Part shown: positions 1-11,300 of the stretch, one piece after another | Layout of the letters: each line of letters begins with the position of its first letter | How positions within the stretch are numbered: position 1 is the stretch's first letter | Assembly: GCF_022605165.1 (NCBI RefSeq) | Contig: NC_063072.1 | Coordinates: 496,001 to 560,000 of the forward strand | Length of the DNA stretch: 64,000 nt | Reading direction: 5' to 3' | Source of the DNA: Purpureocillium takamizusanense | Lineage: Eukaryota; Ascomycota; Sordariomycetes; Hypocreales; Ophiocordycipitaceae | Translations under genes and position numbers: made by a program | Notes under the pieces: generated by a model | Databases searched by the model: none | Seen by the model: the letters and a program-made list of their open reading frames with translations, nothing else | What the model was told of the DNA's origin: nothing

Positions 1-898
1 GTCCGCAGGCCCGTCGTCTGCACAAGCCGCCCGATCCGCCAGTTGTCCTCGCGGTAGCTGTAGTCGGCGCGCAGCCGCAGCAGCCGCTCCGGTTCGCCCT
101 GTTGACGCGCCTTGCCCCTGCCCTTGCTCTTAACCCCAACGGCGGCGGCAGCATCCGCCGCATCGCTGCTCTTCTCGCCCACACGACGAACCTCGTAGGG
201 GATCCCCGACGGCGACAGCGCGGGCCGCTCTTCGACCGCGCGGATCGCGTGCGCCGTCATGCCCAGCCTGCGCCGGCGCTCCGCGTGCGCCGGGTACGGC
301 AGCGTGTCGGCCTTGTCGAAGACGACGCCAATATACTTGCGGTCCGGGTGCCGCGCCGGATCGCGGTAGTACTTGACGTAGCCCGTCGCCATGGCGTGGA
401 TCGTGTGGTCGCGGCCCATGATGCAATTCTCGCCGGGCCACCAGTGCGTGCCGCGCTGCTTGTAGATGATGTTTCCAGGGATGACGAACTGGTCTGCGTG
501 CGCGGAGGGAAGAGAATACAAGTCAGCCATACTGTGTCATCGAGGCGTTCTTTGTGTGCTCAATTGGCCCCGTGGACAGCCGCAATTGGGAGGTGGGCTT
601 CGAGCATCACGTCCAACTGAGCCCCGGTCGCGGAGAATTATCGACACCAAAGAAAAGAGAGCAACGTACCGCCCGTCCGCTTCGCGCCCAGCTTGTTGGG
701 AATCCCCCTCTTGCTCTTCTTCTTGTACGCTCCCTGCGCCTTGACCGAGGCGTTCCTCCGTCCCTGGGCCAGCACGCCGCCCATCAGCTGCGCGCCGGCC
801 ACCGCCACCGCGAGGCCGCCCAGCCCGAGGCGCGAGGCCGACGACGCCGCGGATGCCGCAGCCGTCAGCAGCGGCCGCTGCATCGTGAGGAACCGCAT
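1..898 (-). CDS. mrp7: Mitochondrial large-subunit ribosomal protein bL27m, 3' end outside window
   Basis: Component of the mitochondrial 54S large ribosomal subunit; the L27 N-terminal region lies near the peptidyl-transferase centre. Two exons are visible: 898-670 and 493-1 (open at the window edge), with a 176-nt intron at 669-494 (GTACGT...GCAG). Exon 1 gives an Arg/Ala-rich mitochondrial presequence starting MRFLTMQR and ends in the L27 hallmark NKLGAKRTGG. The reading frame continues across the intron into DQFVIPGNIIYKQRGTHWWP and then ENCIMGRDHTIHAM, the core L27 signature. The C-terminal part is a fungal-type extension, as in yeast Mrp7. The next ATG at 883 (MQRPLL) is an alternative start. 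It is transcribed divergently from LCL2 with about 500 bp between the starts. The family call is firm; the stop codon is not in the window. Confidence 0.93.
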
Positions 899-1405
899 CG
901 CCGCGACGGTTCGGTTTCGTCGCTGCTGCTGCTGCTCGCTCGTGTCGTGGAAAGTTGTGCGTCGATGCCGTCGGTCGTGCTGGTCCAAACCTGCGTCTTC
1001 TGCTGAGGTCCGGGTTGGTTCAATTTTGCGCTGAGTCAGCCGCGAGATGGGCGCTTTCCTGCACCGCACCCCTGTTCGGGATGGCCACATGGCATTATCG
1101 ATAAGCCACCTACCAGCGTCCGCCCGCGGGCGACTAACAGGTACTTCGTAACTTACGTGTAAGGTAAAGATGCCAGCATGCCCCGACATCATCATCACCA
1201 CCACCACCCATCGCAGCGACGACATTCACCACCTTCCCGCTCCCCACCACACGACCTGTCGCCACGCGCCTCACAACGAGCCCCCCTACTCGGAGCTGCT
1301 ACAGCTGTCGCAATTCGCACACGCTCACAAGCCCACGCTTGCTACCTTCCTACCATCCATCCCGCCAGACAGACAGACAGACAGACAGACAAGCCCGCCA
1401 GCACC
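899..1405. promoter_or_regulatory. Divergent promoter between bL27m and LCL2
   Basis: This 507-bp spacer lies between two divergent start codons. It holds a (CAT/CAC)-rich stretch around 1187-1210 and an (ACAG)n microsatellite at about 1370-1391 just before the LCL2 ATG. No TATA box or specific operator could be assigned. Confidence 0.5.
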
Positions 1406-2017
1406 ATGCGCCTCCTCCTCTACATCCCCATCTTCCTCTCCCTCCTATCCTCCGCCGCCGCGCAATTCGGCTTCTTCGACCAAATGTTCGGCGGCGGCGG
1501 CGGCGGCTCTCAGCACGATGACGACGACGACCACCCGCACCACCAGCACCAGAAGCGCCAGGCCAACAACCCGAGCGACGCCTCGATCTACCGCGCGCAC
1601 TACGATCAGTGTACGTTTTCTTGCGTTGCCATCCTCTCCCCTTCCTTTCCTCCCTTTACCCTCTTCCCTCCCCTTCATCCCCTTGCCATCTTCTCATCGC
1701 CATCTTCATCACCAACCACCCACTCGCCCCGTACCTCGTTGAATTATCGTTTGTTTCTTGCTCCCCCCCCCCCTTCACTCCCTCTCCCACTAACATCCAC
1801 GCGCGCCCGCGCCCACAAAACAGCCTCCTGCGACAAGTACCTCTGCCCCGACACCCTCGCCTGCGTCCACTTCCCGCACCACTGCCCCTGCGCCTGGGAC
1901 TCCCACCAGGACAAGGTCGAGCTCGCCGACGGCCTCCGCGTCTGCGTCTCCAAAGGCGGCTTCCGCCCCGGCGAGGCCGCGCGCAAGATTGAGCTCGCCC
2001 GCAAGGGTCTCTTATAA
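1406..2017 (+). CDS. lcl2: Long chronological lifespan protein 2 (LCL2 family), secretory pathway
   Basis: Small secretory-pathway protein; yeast and fungal LCL2 proteins are linked to ER-associated degradation and chronological lifespan. Exons are 1406-1610 and 1824-2017, with a 213-nt intron (GTACGT...AACAG), giving 132 aa, the usual family size. The N-terminus [20 protein letters not shown] is a clear signal peptide, followed by FGFFDQMFG, a Gly run and an Asp/His-rich tract. Exon 2 carries the conserved cysteine-rich block [13 protein letters not shown] and HHCPCAW. The frame also remains open further upstream from about 1178, but that stretch is His-rich low complexity and lies before the signal peptide, so the 1406 start is preferred. 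The splice joins ...HYDQS to SCDKYLC with the phase intact. The intron is pyrimidine-rich. Confidence 0.92.
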   Translation: MRLLLYIPIFLSLLSSAAAQFGFFDQMFGGGGGGSQHDDDDDHPHHQHQKRQANNPSDASIYRAHYDQCTFSCVAILSPSFPPFTLFPPLHPLAIFSSPSSSPTTHSPRTSLNYRLFLAPPPPSLPLPLTSTRARAHKTASCDKYLCPDTLACVHFPHHCPCAWDSHQDKVELADGLRVCVSKGGFRPGEAARKIELARKGLL

Positions 2018-2635
2018 GTAAATCATCTCATCTGATTTTGTTTTCACGGGCATCGGCGTGGCGTGGCGTGGCATGGCATGGCATGGTTTCATTCTTCCTT
2101 GACAAGGAAAAGAAAGGGGAGGGGGAGGAGGAGGAGACGGCGTATTGGTATATAACGGGAGGTCCTCTATGTATACTACGAATATCGGCGCAACAAACAA
2201 CAAACACGATGGGCCGCACACCACAAAAGGCGGTAGCGAGCAATCCCACCAGGTCGTCGTCGACAGACTCAAGTTTCTTGTGCAAACAATGCTCCTCGTG
2301 GTTGAAGCTCGCTCTACCACACTCTCTCTCTCTGCAATCGTCTTTCCCCTCCCCTTCTTCTTCCTCCTTCACATCGCAATTTCTGCCACAAAAAAAGCAA
2401 TCGTCAACTCCACAGCTCGATAGTGATAATCTCAGGTAGTGCTGCGTGCGTGTCCCGAGGGCGGGCCCGCAGACGCAGACGCAGACGCAAAACGCCAGAC
2501 CAAAAGACATGTGTCCCCCCATCGTATCAAAGCCAAGCAGCCGTGTTCGTCGTGCGACCATGGGGGATGTATACTCCCCACGCATCGCCCAAGCCGGCGC
2601 CGTCTCCGGAACCACGTCCAGGCACGACCGACCGG
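2018..2635. other. Convergent 3' spacer between LCL2 and the PP1 inhibitor gene
   Basis: Holds the 3' flanks of two convergent genes. A degenerate GGCATG/GGCGTG repeat lies at about 2054-2085, followed by purine-rich and pyrimidine-rich stretches. No gene or RNA is recognised. Confidence 0.5.
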
Positions 2636-3611
2636 CTACGCGGACCCATTGGGCAGGGGCGGCACGTCGTCATTGTCCTCGTCCTCGTCGATGGCCTCCG
2701 GGTGGGCCAGCAGCTCCGCCACATTCTTCATTTCGTAGTGCTTCTTGCGGGCGGCCTCGAAGCGTCTGTGCTTCTCGCGCTCCTCGGGCGAAAGGCCCAC
2801 CACCTCCTCTTCGGCGCTGGGGGCGACGCTTCGCGGCTCGACGTGCACGCTCTTCTCGCTCGAGTTGCGCCGATGCGGGTGTGGGTGCGGGTGCGGGTGC
2901 GGGTGCGAGCCTTGGCCGCCTTCCTCGCCAGTCGGCGGCGACGCCGGAGCTCGGCTTTCTGGGACCTCCTCTTCCGGTTCGCCCAGAGAAAGGCCCGGAA
3001 TGTCGTCCTCAGCACGCGCGCGTGGAGCCTTGCGGCCAGCACCACCAGCCGCCAGGTCAGAATGGCCAGTCCCCGACGGCCCCGCGGCATGCGACGCCGT
3101 CGCCGCGGCTTCTCCCCCGTCCTCGTCGTCGGACGGGTCCTCTGCAGGATCGTAATGTTTCGCATAGGGCGTCTTGGGCTCGGTGATCTTCATGGTCGAG
3201 GTGCGCTCCTGCTCCGTCAGGTAGAGGTTCGCCTCGTCCCACTTGAGGCGCTGAGACGACTCGGCCAGCCCGTCGGCGCTGTTGCTCGCGGCAGACTGGC
3301 GGCGCGAGCCAGGCGGGCGACCGGCGGAGGAGGAGGACCGGCGGCCGGCGTTGATTTGCGTGTTGGCGAGGGTGATTTCCCGGCCCGACATGGAGCGCTC
3401 CCGCGTCTGGGGCGGGGCGGCGGCCGGAGGGGGTGACGTGTGGGTATGCGAGGGGTTCTTGAGGATGCCTGGAACAGGTCCGAATGTCAGCGCTCGTTTA
3501 CCTCGCCGCTGTCGCACGACGACGAGGCCGGGACAACTTACCCTTGGGGCGTTTCGCATCGTGGCCCTGGGGAGGCGAGTGGGCAGGGGAATCGTCGACT
3601 GCAGACGCCAT
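2636..3611 (-). CDS. glc8: Protein phosphatase inhibitor 2 (IPP-2/Glc8 family)
   Basis: Binds and regulates type-1 protein phosphatase (PP1/Glc7). Exons are 3611-3542 and 3468-2636, separated by a 73-nt intron (GTAAGT...TTCCAG), giving 300 aa. The splice recreates the KGILKNP motif, the SILK-type PP1 docking element. Downstream come LKWDEANLYLTEQERTSTMK (the KWDE region), the phospho-acceptor site EPKTPYAKHYDP (a PxTP GSK3-type threonine), an acidic DPSDDEDGG patch, and a C-terminal RKKHYEMKNVAELLAH helix corresponding to the family's HYNEG-type PP1-occluding helix. A His-Pro dipeptide run (about 2880-2910, GTGCGG repeats on the plus strand) sits in the linker. The start MASAVDDSPAH was chosen because it precedes the splice in frame. 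Confidence 0.92.
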
Positions 3612-5954
3612 GATGGAAGCGTCTTTTTGGGGTACAAGAGGGAAATGTGAAGGGTGTGGTATAGAGAGTCCGACTATCGAGTCCCGTAGCAAGACAAAGA
3701 GAACGGGTCGCACTGAGCCCGCAGGGTGTCAGGCCGGTTGGGCTGCAGCAGGGCTAAGCGAGGGCCGGTGATGGCGAACAGATGGGCGGCGTGGTGGTCA
3801 GGCGCTGCTGCAGGAACGAGGTGGGCTGGTGGGGAGGCAGCAGGGTCCAGCACGCGCGAGCGTCGTCGTCGTCGCTGTACCGATCACAGGACCCCAACAG
3901 GGCAAGGCGGCGCAGTATGTGTTGTGTGCTGCGTCGTCGAGGGGCGTCGTCGTTGTCGGCGGCGGCGGCGGCGGGCGAGCGCGGCTCGAGGGTGGTGGAG
4001 GGGAAGCAGGTACCCGTGATGATGGGACGATGCGGTCGGCGGGGTCACGAGCGATGGAATGGTGGCGGAGTGGTCCTGCTCTGCGCGCGTGGATCGGTCC
4101 GTCGTCGCTGTGTTTGTGCTGAGCTTGCCGGTGCTGCTCCAACGGCACGGAACAGGAACGATTGCTCGCAAGGGAGATAAAAAAAAACGGTCGGGGGAAG
4201 GGCTAAAAGTCCAAGTAACGGGACTGGGCTGACCTGGCGGAAGCTGGGGTTGAAGTGAGGTGAGCAGAGGTGAGGTGAGGTGGATGGATCGGAACGGAGT
4301 GGAGTGGATTTGATGTCAGTCTGCCCCCGCCCTTTGTGCCGAAGCAGCAGCAGCAGCAGCAGCAGCAGGGACGGCAGCGGACCTGGCTGGTGCAACCGAT
4401 GACGCACAGGAGACGCGGGAGTAACAAAGGGTGCCCGCAGGCGGGAAAAGCAACAACGCCAAAAGCGCCTACGACTGCTACCTAACATGTCGGGTACTGT
4501 AACAACAGCAGCAGCAGTAACGACACTGTTTGGGGGGTGGGGGGGGTACTGGGCATGACGTTTCATGACGGCGAGAGTGGCAGACGCTTTCCAAAGGCAG
4601 ATACCAATACCAGACAGCCCATTCCCCCAAGCAATACGTGGAAAACAAGCTGATGGTAGACTCAAGTTGCAGCAACCGCTCACGCCTATCAACTTTTTAA
4701 CATTAGTATCTTGGTACTCTTATTATTGAGCTACTTTCGTAGCTACCTTAGTATGTTAGTACTAAGTAAGCCGGGTGGCTGGGTACTAGTTACCATCATG
4801 TCTCATCACGATCCCTCGTGCGCAAACGATCCAACGTCCAGCGCTCACGTCCCCGGCGCCACGCCCGCCTCACGTGCCGTGCCGCCATCCGCCATCCGCC
4901 ATCCACGGGCTTAGGGTACCTACCTACGTGATCAGTTCTTTAACACCGGCTTGATTATGGTACCTAGGTACCTAGTAATCAGCAACATGACCCCCAGGCT
5001 TGATCAGGGTCCCTCCTCGGTAATTCACAGCATACAGTAATAGGGTAGGTAGATAGACAAGGCAACGCATCAGAGAATCGAATTATAGCAATACGTATCT
5101 CACTGATAGCATGGGAAACATCTAGCATCTAGTGCTACTGTAAGGCAAGGAAACTGCCTGTCAATAAGTGTTGCGTTATAAATCGAGAACTTACCAACCT
5201 ACCTAGGTGCCTTGCTTATTCTGCATCCATCATGCGCCATGCACATGCCCTTTCGCAGAAGAACACGGTACTAGTGCATATATATACAGACTAAATACCG
5301 ACGTTCCTATTCGTAGGGGGGTATGCACGCATACGGCAGCCAACAGAGCGTCACGCCAATATCCAACATCCACAGGTTACTTACACAACGGGAGCGCACT
5401 TCAAGTCCTATTCTTCCATGATAGATAATAACCTTGGTATTCTGGGTATCCCGTCCCGTCCCGTCCCGTCCTACGCCATCTCGATCCACACCCGGCCAAC
5501 TCCTGGCTCTGCTCTGCCCTTTGCTTTATACCCTCGGGCGTCTCTGGTCTTTTTCGCATCACATCCCTACCCCCCAGCCTCTCCGTGAGCAACTAAAAAA
5601 AAGGGAACTGGAAACAAAGGGAGAAAGACGAAGCGAGAGAGAGATCATAGAGATATGGAGAGACAAAGAGGAGGGGAAAAGGATAAAATAAGGGAAATGG
5701 CTCGATATCTCTCGTAAAACGCCTTCGACACCCCGCCATGACCACCCAGTCGTCGTCCCTCGACGGCCACCCCGCTGCAGGAACCCCCATGCGCCCCGTA
5801 GTATATGTGCGTACACGCACCGGCCCGTCGGGCACAGAAACAAATAAACAAGATGAGCCTCCGTCACGGGCACGTAAAATCATGCCCCCCCCCCAAAACA
5901 GGCCCGTTGCCGTCGCCGTTGCTCCACCTCACCTTTTCGTGTCCGCGCGACGAC
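3612..5954. other. Spacer: upstream of the PP1 inhibitor, downstream of the Zn2Cys6 factor
   Basis: No supported gene. It contains GC-rich promoter-like sequence next to 3611, an (AGC)n microsatellite at about 4344-4370, and then an AT-richer segment (about 4690-5430). The AT-richer segment carries the 14-bp palindrome GGTACCTAGGTACC at 4959-4972, one TAGTACTA octamer at 4757-4764, and a (CCCGT)n tract at about 5447-5471. Short open frames here have no recognisable content. Confidence 0.5.
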
Positions 5955-8285
5955 CTAGGGTGGCCCCATGGCCATGGAGTGCTGCATCGCGCCCAACGGC
6001 TGGTTTGGCCCCGCCGACGACGACGGGGGCCGCTCCTCCACCGCCGGCAGCAAGGCGATGACGGCCTTGAGCAAGTGGTAGCCCGTGCGCCAGCAGACGC
6101 TCTTTTCCTGCTCCCCGCTCCAGATGTCGACGCAGCTGCGCAGGGTGTCGAGAATGAGCTGCCGCGGCGGCAGGCGGCATCCCGTCGCGGCCGCTCCGCT
6201 CAGGGGCGCGTCCTCGCGCAGCATGTGCACGCACGTCGTCAGCGTCGCAGAGAAGAAGTCGAGCACAAAGGCCCGGCCCACCAGGTCGAGCCGCATGTTG
6301 GTGTCGCTGCACCACAGCTCGCGGTAGTGCACCAGCAGCGCCAGCGAGCACTCGAGCGACGACCAGTATGACTCGGGGAACAGCGTCGGCCCCTCCGGGT
6401 GCAGCGCGAACGGCCGGTGCAACACCATCAGGCACCGTCGCAAGAAGATGTCGACCGTGATGCGCTGTAGCTGCGCCGTGCACACACGCTGGGCGTGGCC
6501 CATGAGCTCGCGCAGCTGCGCATTGTACCGCAGCACGTCGGGGTACGAGATCTGGTCCTTTTTCGAGTTGATCTGCGCGAGCACCGACAGCACCGTCGGC
6601 AGCGATTGGAACAGCACCATCTGCAGATTGTCGGGCGCGTCGGGCATCGACCGAAATCCACCGAGCTCGTCCGGCCGCGTCAGGGGCGGCATTCCCGTGC
6701 ACATGGACACTTTGATGTCGAGGTAGAGGATCGTCAGCCACAGTTTGCGCCGCGAGTCCTTCTCGACCGGGTCCCGCAGGTCCTCGTCGTTGTCGTTCTT
6801 CTCTTGGGGCAGGCCAAAGATGAAAGCCACCCTCACCAGGAGGCCAAGCAGCGTCCAGCAGGAATCGACGGACCAGCACGTGGCGTTGCACACGAGCTTG
6901 GCCACCGTCATGAGGGACAGCGCCCGCAGCGTCATGAGCGTCGGCCGGAACATGAACGGCGTCTGCATCAGGCACGCCTCGGCCGCCATCATCAGCTCCG
7001 TCGCCACGGGCGGTTCGTCGGCTGACGTGAAGCACCCAAGCCCCATAACCATGAGAAATTCGGACAGCCAGCACAGGCTGACCGCGTTGGGCTCCTGCCA
7101 GTACCGGTCTACCTCCTCGCGAAACGTGCGCATGTCCAGGATGGGGTTCACCACGTCGAGCAATTCCAGGTATCGCGTCAAATACTCGTCGCACCGTGCC
7201 TTCTCCCCGGCCAACAGCCGCGTCACCGCGTCGCGGGCGTAGTATTTCGTCGCACCCGGGGTGCCAAAGGGGAAGTTGCCCGGGAGGCAAAAGTTGGCCA
7301 GGCAGGCATTCGTCCCGACGCCCTCGAGCGCTGCTGCAAGCGGCGACGTCTCGCCCGTGGCCGACGACGCCAAGGACCCGATCTGGGGAGGTTTAGACTC
7401 AGCATTCGTACCTACCACATGCCCGTCATCTGCTTCACGTACCTTGGTCATGAGTTCCCTCCAGTGGCTGGATCCGCGGACTCGGTGTTGCACCTGCCAG
7501 GTTGCCATCTGAGGCTTCTTCTCGTCCTTGCTCGAGGAGACGGGTGCCGTGGGGCAGGGGAACTTGCCCCCATTGGGGCCCTTGTTGTAGCTGTAGTAGC
7601 ATTCTCTCCCGTTGCCGCTGGCTTTGCACCTCCCACACGGAAGCTCCTTGTCGCACTTGACCTTGAGGCGATGGCAGCGCAGGCAACTCAGGCAGTTGCG
7701 CTTGCGCTTGCGCACGATGCGTTGGCCGTTGACGGTTGCGCTACTGGAGCCCGGAATGTCATGCGGGGTCGGCGGCTCATCTTGGTCTTGGATATTGGAG
7801 GAGCCCGGCTCAGGGCTCTCGGTCGAAGTCGTGGGGGAGATGAGGCCATTTGTCGGCGTCCCAGCGAGGTCGTCCTGGCCTGGCGACGCCGAAGACGACG
7901 AAGCGACGGCAGCGCGCTCGACGGGTCCTGAGGCAGGCTGAGGTGCGTTGCGCGGAGCAGGCATGGCGGCGGCGGCGGCGGCGGCGTGGGAGCCGCCAAA
8001 TCCCATCGACGACGACGCAAAGTGCGGCGAAGCTTGCAGGTTCGAAGCATGTTGCTGCTGCGGCGGCACATGCTGCGCTCCCGTCAGGCCAAACGTGCCC
8101 GCTCGCTGCGGTGCGACTGTCGCGGCGGGCTGCGTGCCCCCGTTGGGTGCCGCGGTTCCTGCAACATCGAAACTGCAGCGAACGCCGGCCTGGACGCAGC
8201 GGGTGCACGAGGGCTTGAGGAGGTCGCACCGCCGCTTGAAGTGACGACAACGGTCGCACGTCTTGACCTCGCGCATATGTGGCAT
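5955..8285 (-). CDS. Transcription factor with two Zn2Cys6 clusters and a fungal-specific TF domain
   Basis: Predicted nuclear DNA-binding regulator of about 756-776 aa. The N-terminus has one complete binuclear cluster at residues 10-37 (C-x2-C-x6-C-x6-C-x2-C-x6-C, starting CDRCRHFKRRC). A second lies at about 201-229 after a basic RKRKR patch (C-x2-C-x6-C-x5-C-x2-C-x8-C, starting CLRCHRLKVKC). Between them is an Ala/Ser/Pro-rich linker. The C-terminal half looks like the middle-homology fungal_trans region: a helical stretch VNPILDMRTFREEVDRYW, then hydrophobic helices and LWLTILYLDIKVSM. A 60-nt segment (7442-7383: GTACGT...CTGAG...CCCCAG) looks like an intron but is in frame and stop-free, so both spliced and unspliced forms would be full length. 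On the transcript a 20-nt C run lies 59-78 nt before the ATG. Target genes are unknown. Confidence 0.88.
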   Translation of the reverse strand: MPHMREVKTCDRCRHFKRRCDLLKPSCTRCVQAGVRCSFDVAGTAAPNGGTQPAATVAPQRAGTFGLTGAQHVPPQQQHASNLQASPHFASSSMGFGGSHAAAAAAAMPAPRNAPQPASGPVERAAVASSSSASPGQDDLAGTPTNGLISPTTSTESPEPGSSNIQDQDEPPTPHDIPGSSSATVNGQRIVRKRKRNCLSCLRCHRLKVKCDKELPCGRCKASGNGRECYYSYNKGPNGGKFPCPTAPVSSSKDEKKPQMATWQVQHRVRGSSHWRELMTKVREADDGHVVGTNAESKPPQIGSLASSATGETSPLAAALEGVGTNACLANFCLPGNFPFGTPGATKYYARDAVTRLLAGEKARCDEYLTRYLELLDVVNPILDMRTFREEVDRYWQEPNAVSLCWLSEFLMVMGLGCFTSADEPPVATELMMAAEACLMQTPFMFRPTLMTLRALSLMTVAKLVCNATCWSVDSCWTLLGLLVRVAFIFGLPQEKNDNDEDLRDPVEKDSRRKLWLTILYLDIKVSMCTGMPPLTRPDELGGFRSMPDAPDNLQMVLFQSLPTVLSVLAQINSKKDQISYPDVLRYNAQLRELMGHAQRVCTAQLQRITVDIFLRRCLMVLHRPFALHPEGPTLFPESYWSSLECSLALLVHYRELWCSDTNMRLDLVGRAFVLDFFSATLTTCVHMLREDAPLSGAAATGCRLPPRQLILDTLRSCVDIWSGEQEKSVCWRTGYHLLKAVIALLPAVEERPPSSSAGPNQPLGAMQHSMAMGPP

Positions 8286-8343
8286 GCCGACGCGAGGGCT
8301 TTACGGCGTTTGCAAGAGGCGGGCGTCGTCGACTCGGTTTCTC

Positions 8344-8363
8344 GGGGGGGGGGGGGGGGGGGG
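8344..8363. repeat. 20-bp homopolymeric G tract (C tract on the factor's transcript)
   Basis: Twenty consecutive G on the plus strand, 59 bp before the ATG of the double-Zn2Cys6 factor; if within the leader it would be poly-C in mRNA. Length may be affected by assembly. Confidence 0.9.
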
Positions 8364-11300
8364 CGCCGAGGGCTCGCAAAGAGTCGGCCGGCTCGAGGCG
8401 GCGTAGTGTGCGGGCGGCGAGGAGAGCGGCTTGCAGAGCAATGCGGCGTGAAGTAAGTCAAGTCGGAAGCCGGTAGGGCTGACGGAGAGGGAGGGGAATT
8501 CGCGATCGTGGAGATGTGGTAGTAGTACAGGACTGGAGCGCAACCGCACTGCCGTTGGTTTCGTGGCAGGGTGCTTCGATCGTTGTTGGGTCGGGAGTTT
8601 TGTCGTTCCGGGGCGGCGGGCGCGGGGGCTGGAACGACGAACTGGGCTTCGATTCGAGGGGTGTGTCCGGCTCCAGTTGGCGTCTAGGCTGAGGTGCCAC
8701 TTGACAGGCAGTTGGGGTGTTGGCTGCAAGATGAATTTGAAGGACCGGTTGGTTGTTGCGGGTGCGGGCTGCGGACACAGCACAGCAAGTGTCGGTAGGG
8801 CTGCCAGTCTGTCGGGTTAGGTTGCTGGCGACGGACGGGGGGGCGTTTGGAGGTGCCGCTCGCTGGGCCAGGAACACGCAACACACTGCGCGAAGCAACC
8901 GGGCACAGGCCACTGCTTTTTGGGCGACCTCAGTCGGTTGGTTCCGTCAGCCAGTCGATCAGTTGGAGGCGAGTCGATCGAGTCGAGTCGTCGCGCGCGT
9001 GCCCTCTTGCTTGTCCCTCCGGTCTCGCCTTTCCCCGCAAGAAAAGCGTCTCAGGTCGAGGCAAAAGACGAGGTCGAGTTCGAGACGGGGGCACGAGGGG
9101 TTTGCTGACGCCGGCGGGAGAGGGGGGGGGTCGTAAAAGTCGGCCATAAGCGAGACAAGAGGCGGTCCAGAGGCTGATAAATGGGGGGAGGCGATGGGAC
9201 GGAGCGACGACACACCCGCCCGCACAGGCGTCGTTGGACGGGCCTGAGAGGGAAGGATTGGCACGCTGGGTTGCTGCTTCCTTCAGTCGGCCGAAGATGG
9301 CGCCAGCCAATTCGAGCCCAGCCCGGCCCAGCTCGAGCGAGCGAGCGAGCGACAAGCCTCCCGGTCGTGTTAGTGTCTGGTCTGGCGCGGCAGTGGCAGG
9401 CAGACACGACGGGTTCACGGGATTGGACCGTTTCGGCGAGGGGGCGAGGGGGGCGTGAAGCCAAGGTGCGCAAGGTGCGGTACGGCGCCCCATTTTGGCC
9501 GCCCGTCTGCTGGTAGAAGGCTGTTGGTGGCCTCGGCAGGGCCTGGCCTAGCATCACTCTTCTGTAATTGGGATGAATGGCGGCGGGAGCCAGCGCTGGC
9601 TTCCTACAAGCCAAAGGCGAGCGCCATCGCCCCTCACCCACACCCCAGAGGAGCCTGTGTTGACGCTGCTGGCGCCGATTGACTCCCGTGGTACCCTACC
9701 CGACCTACCTTACTGAGCTAACAGAACCAAAGCTGACGGCATGACTGGATGGCTGAGTTTCTGAGACGGTGGGCTTGCCATGATGCTGCGTGGGCACTCC
9801 CTTTACTTACGCAGCACGTGTAAACCAATCCCTCCGCCCGCGAATCCTCCCAAGCACACATGGAACAGGGCGGCGATACACGGCCCAGGCGACGACATGG
9901 CAGCGATGGTGAGGCCGAGGGGCAACGACAAAGAGCGAGGCGAGGCTCCAACTCAACGGGGACCCGTCCCGACGCCTGCATAGGGGGTGTGGCCCCAGCC
10001 AAGCAAAGACAGCACACCAGAGCAGCCAACGAGGAGCAGGCTGGTGGAGGAGGGGATGGGGGGCGTGAACGCAGGGTGATGGATGGTGCTTTCCACTGCT
10101 GCTAGTACTACTAATGTTAGTAGCCGCAGCGAGTTTGCAGTGGCGAGTCGCGCCACAGGGACGGGAGAGCTGCGGCAGACGTGGGAGGAGGGGGAGGCCC
10201 GTCGAGGAGAGCAGAGAGCATGTCGTGCGTGGGTGATGGTGACGATGCCGTTCGACGGGGCTGGGGTTGGAGATGTCTCGGATGACCCGTCGAATCGTGT
10301 TGACACTTTTCGTGCTGCGCATTCGAGGGGCGAGAGAACGAGGACGTGCAGTGCAAATCTACGTATGCCACGGCCGCCGTGGAGAGAGCGAAGACAAGCT
10401 ACGGAGTACGTCGTAGTTAGCTCACGACGGGCATGATAGATGAGGGACCAAACAACAAGGGCCGGCGGGGTCGGAGATGGACCCTCTCCTCTTGGATTGG
10501 GACGGGGATCGGGATTGGCATCGGAATTTGGATTCAAAGCATGGCCGCTCCGGTAGTGCCTAAGTCAGTTAAAATATCACGTACAGTAAGTGTTTCGTAC
10601 GCACATACGTGCAACTTGGACTGACTTTGCTGCTTACCTGCCCTGCGCCCCCATTTGGCTGGCTGAAGCCCGTCAGCGCTCGAGAGCGAGGAGCTGCGCC
10701 GGCATTGACCATATTCGTACACTGTGGGACGACTCATGAGTCTCGCATAGTACTACCTGCTTGGTACCCAGAGCCTAATCTCATGTCTCCCACGAGCGCA
10801 CAGACGTGGCGCGCCCGGGTGGCGAGTAAAGGATCCCTTTCGCAACAAGCTGTCCAAAGCTGCAAGCAAAATAAATGCCAACACGCCAGCGTCGCGGCGC
10901 AAAAACGTGCTCGTGTCGGCCAGGTACGTCCAGTACGATGCCAACCGCCGCGTGTCCACTGTCGAGCGTCGGCGCATGGGCGCCTGCGGCAGCGCCTATC
11001 CAGATATCTCAAGCGAGCGGGTGGGCGGGCAGGCCACGCCTCGGTCGACCAACGAAATAAGAGACGGCGCGACAGGGGCTCCTGGCGCGAGGAACAGCCG
11101 ACAGTCCAGGCCCCTGCGCGGTGCGCGGGATGGTGGAGACGAGCCGCGGCGTGCTGATGACTGGGCTTTGCTGGGCGCAAGAGGTGGACGGGAACGGCGG
11201 ATGGTGGTGGGCCTTGAACGTAAGGCGGTCGATGGTGGGGGTTGCCCAACCGGGGGGATGCCTGTGCCATCCATCAACCGAACAACGCCGTGGCCGCAAG

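Noticed and set aside
5929..7290. 453-codon minus-strand frame
   Set aside because: Shadow of the zinc-cluster factor in another frame of the same strand.
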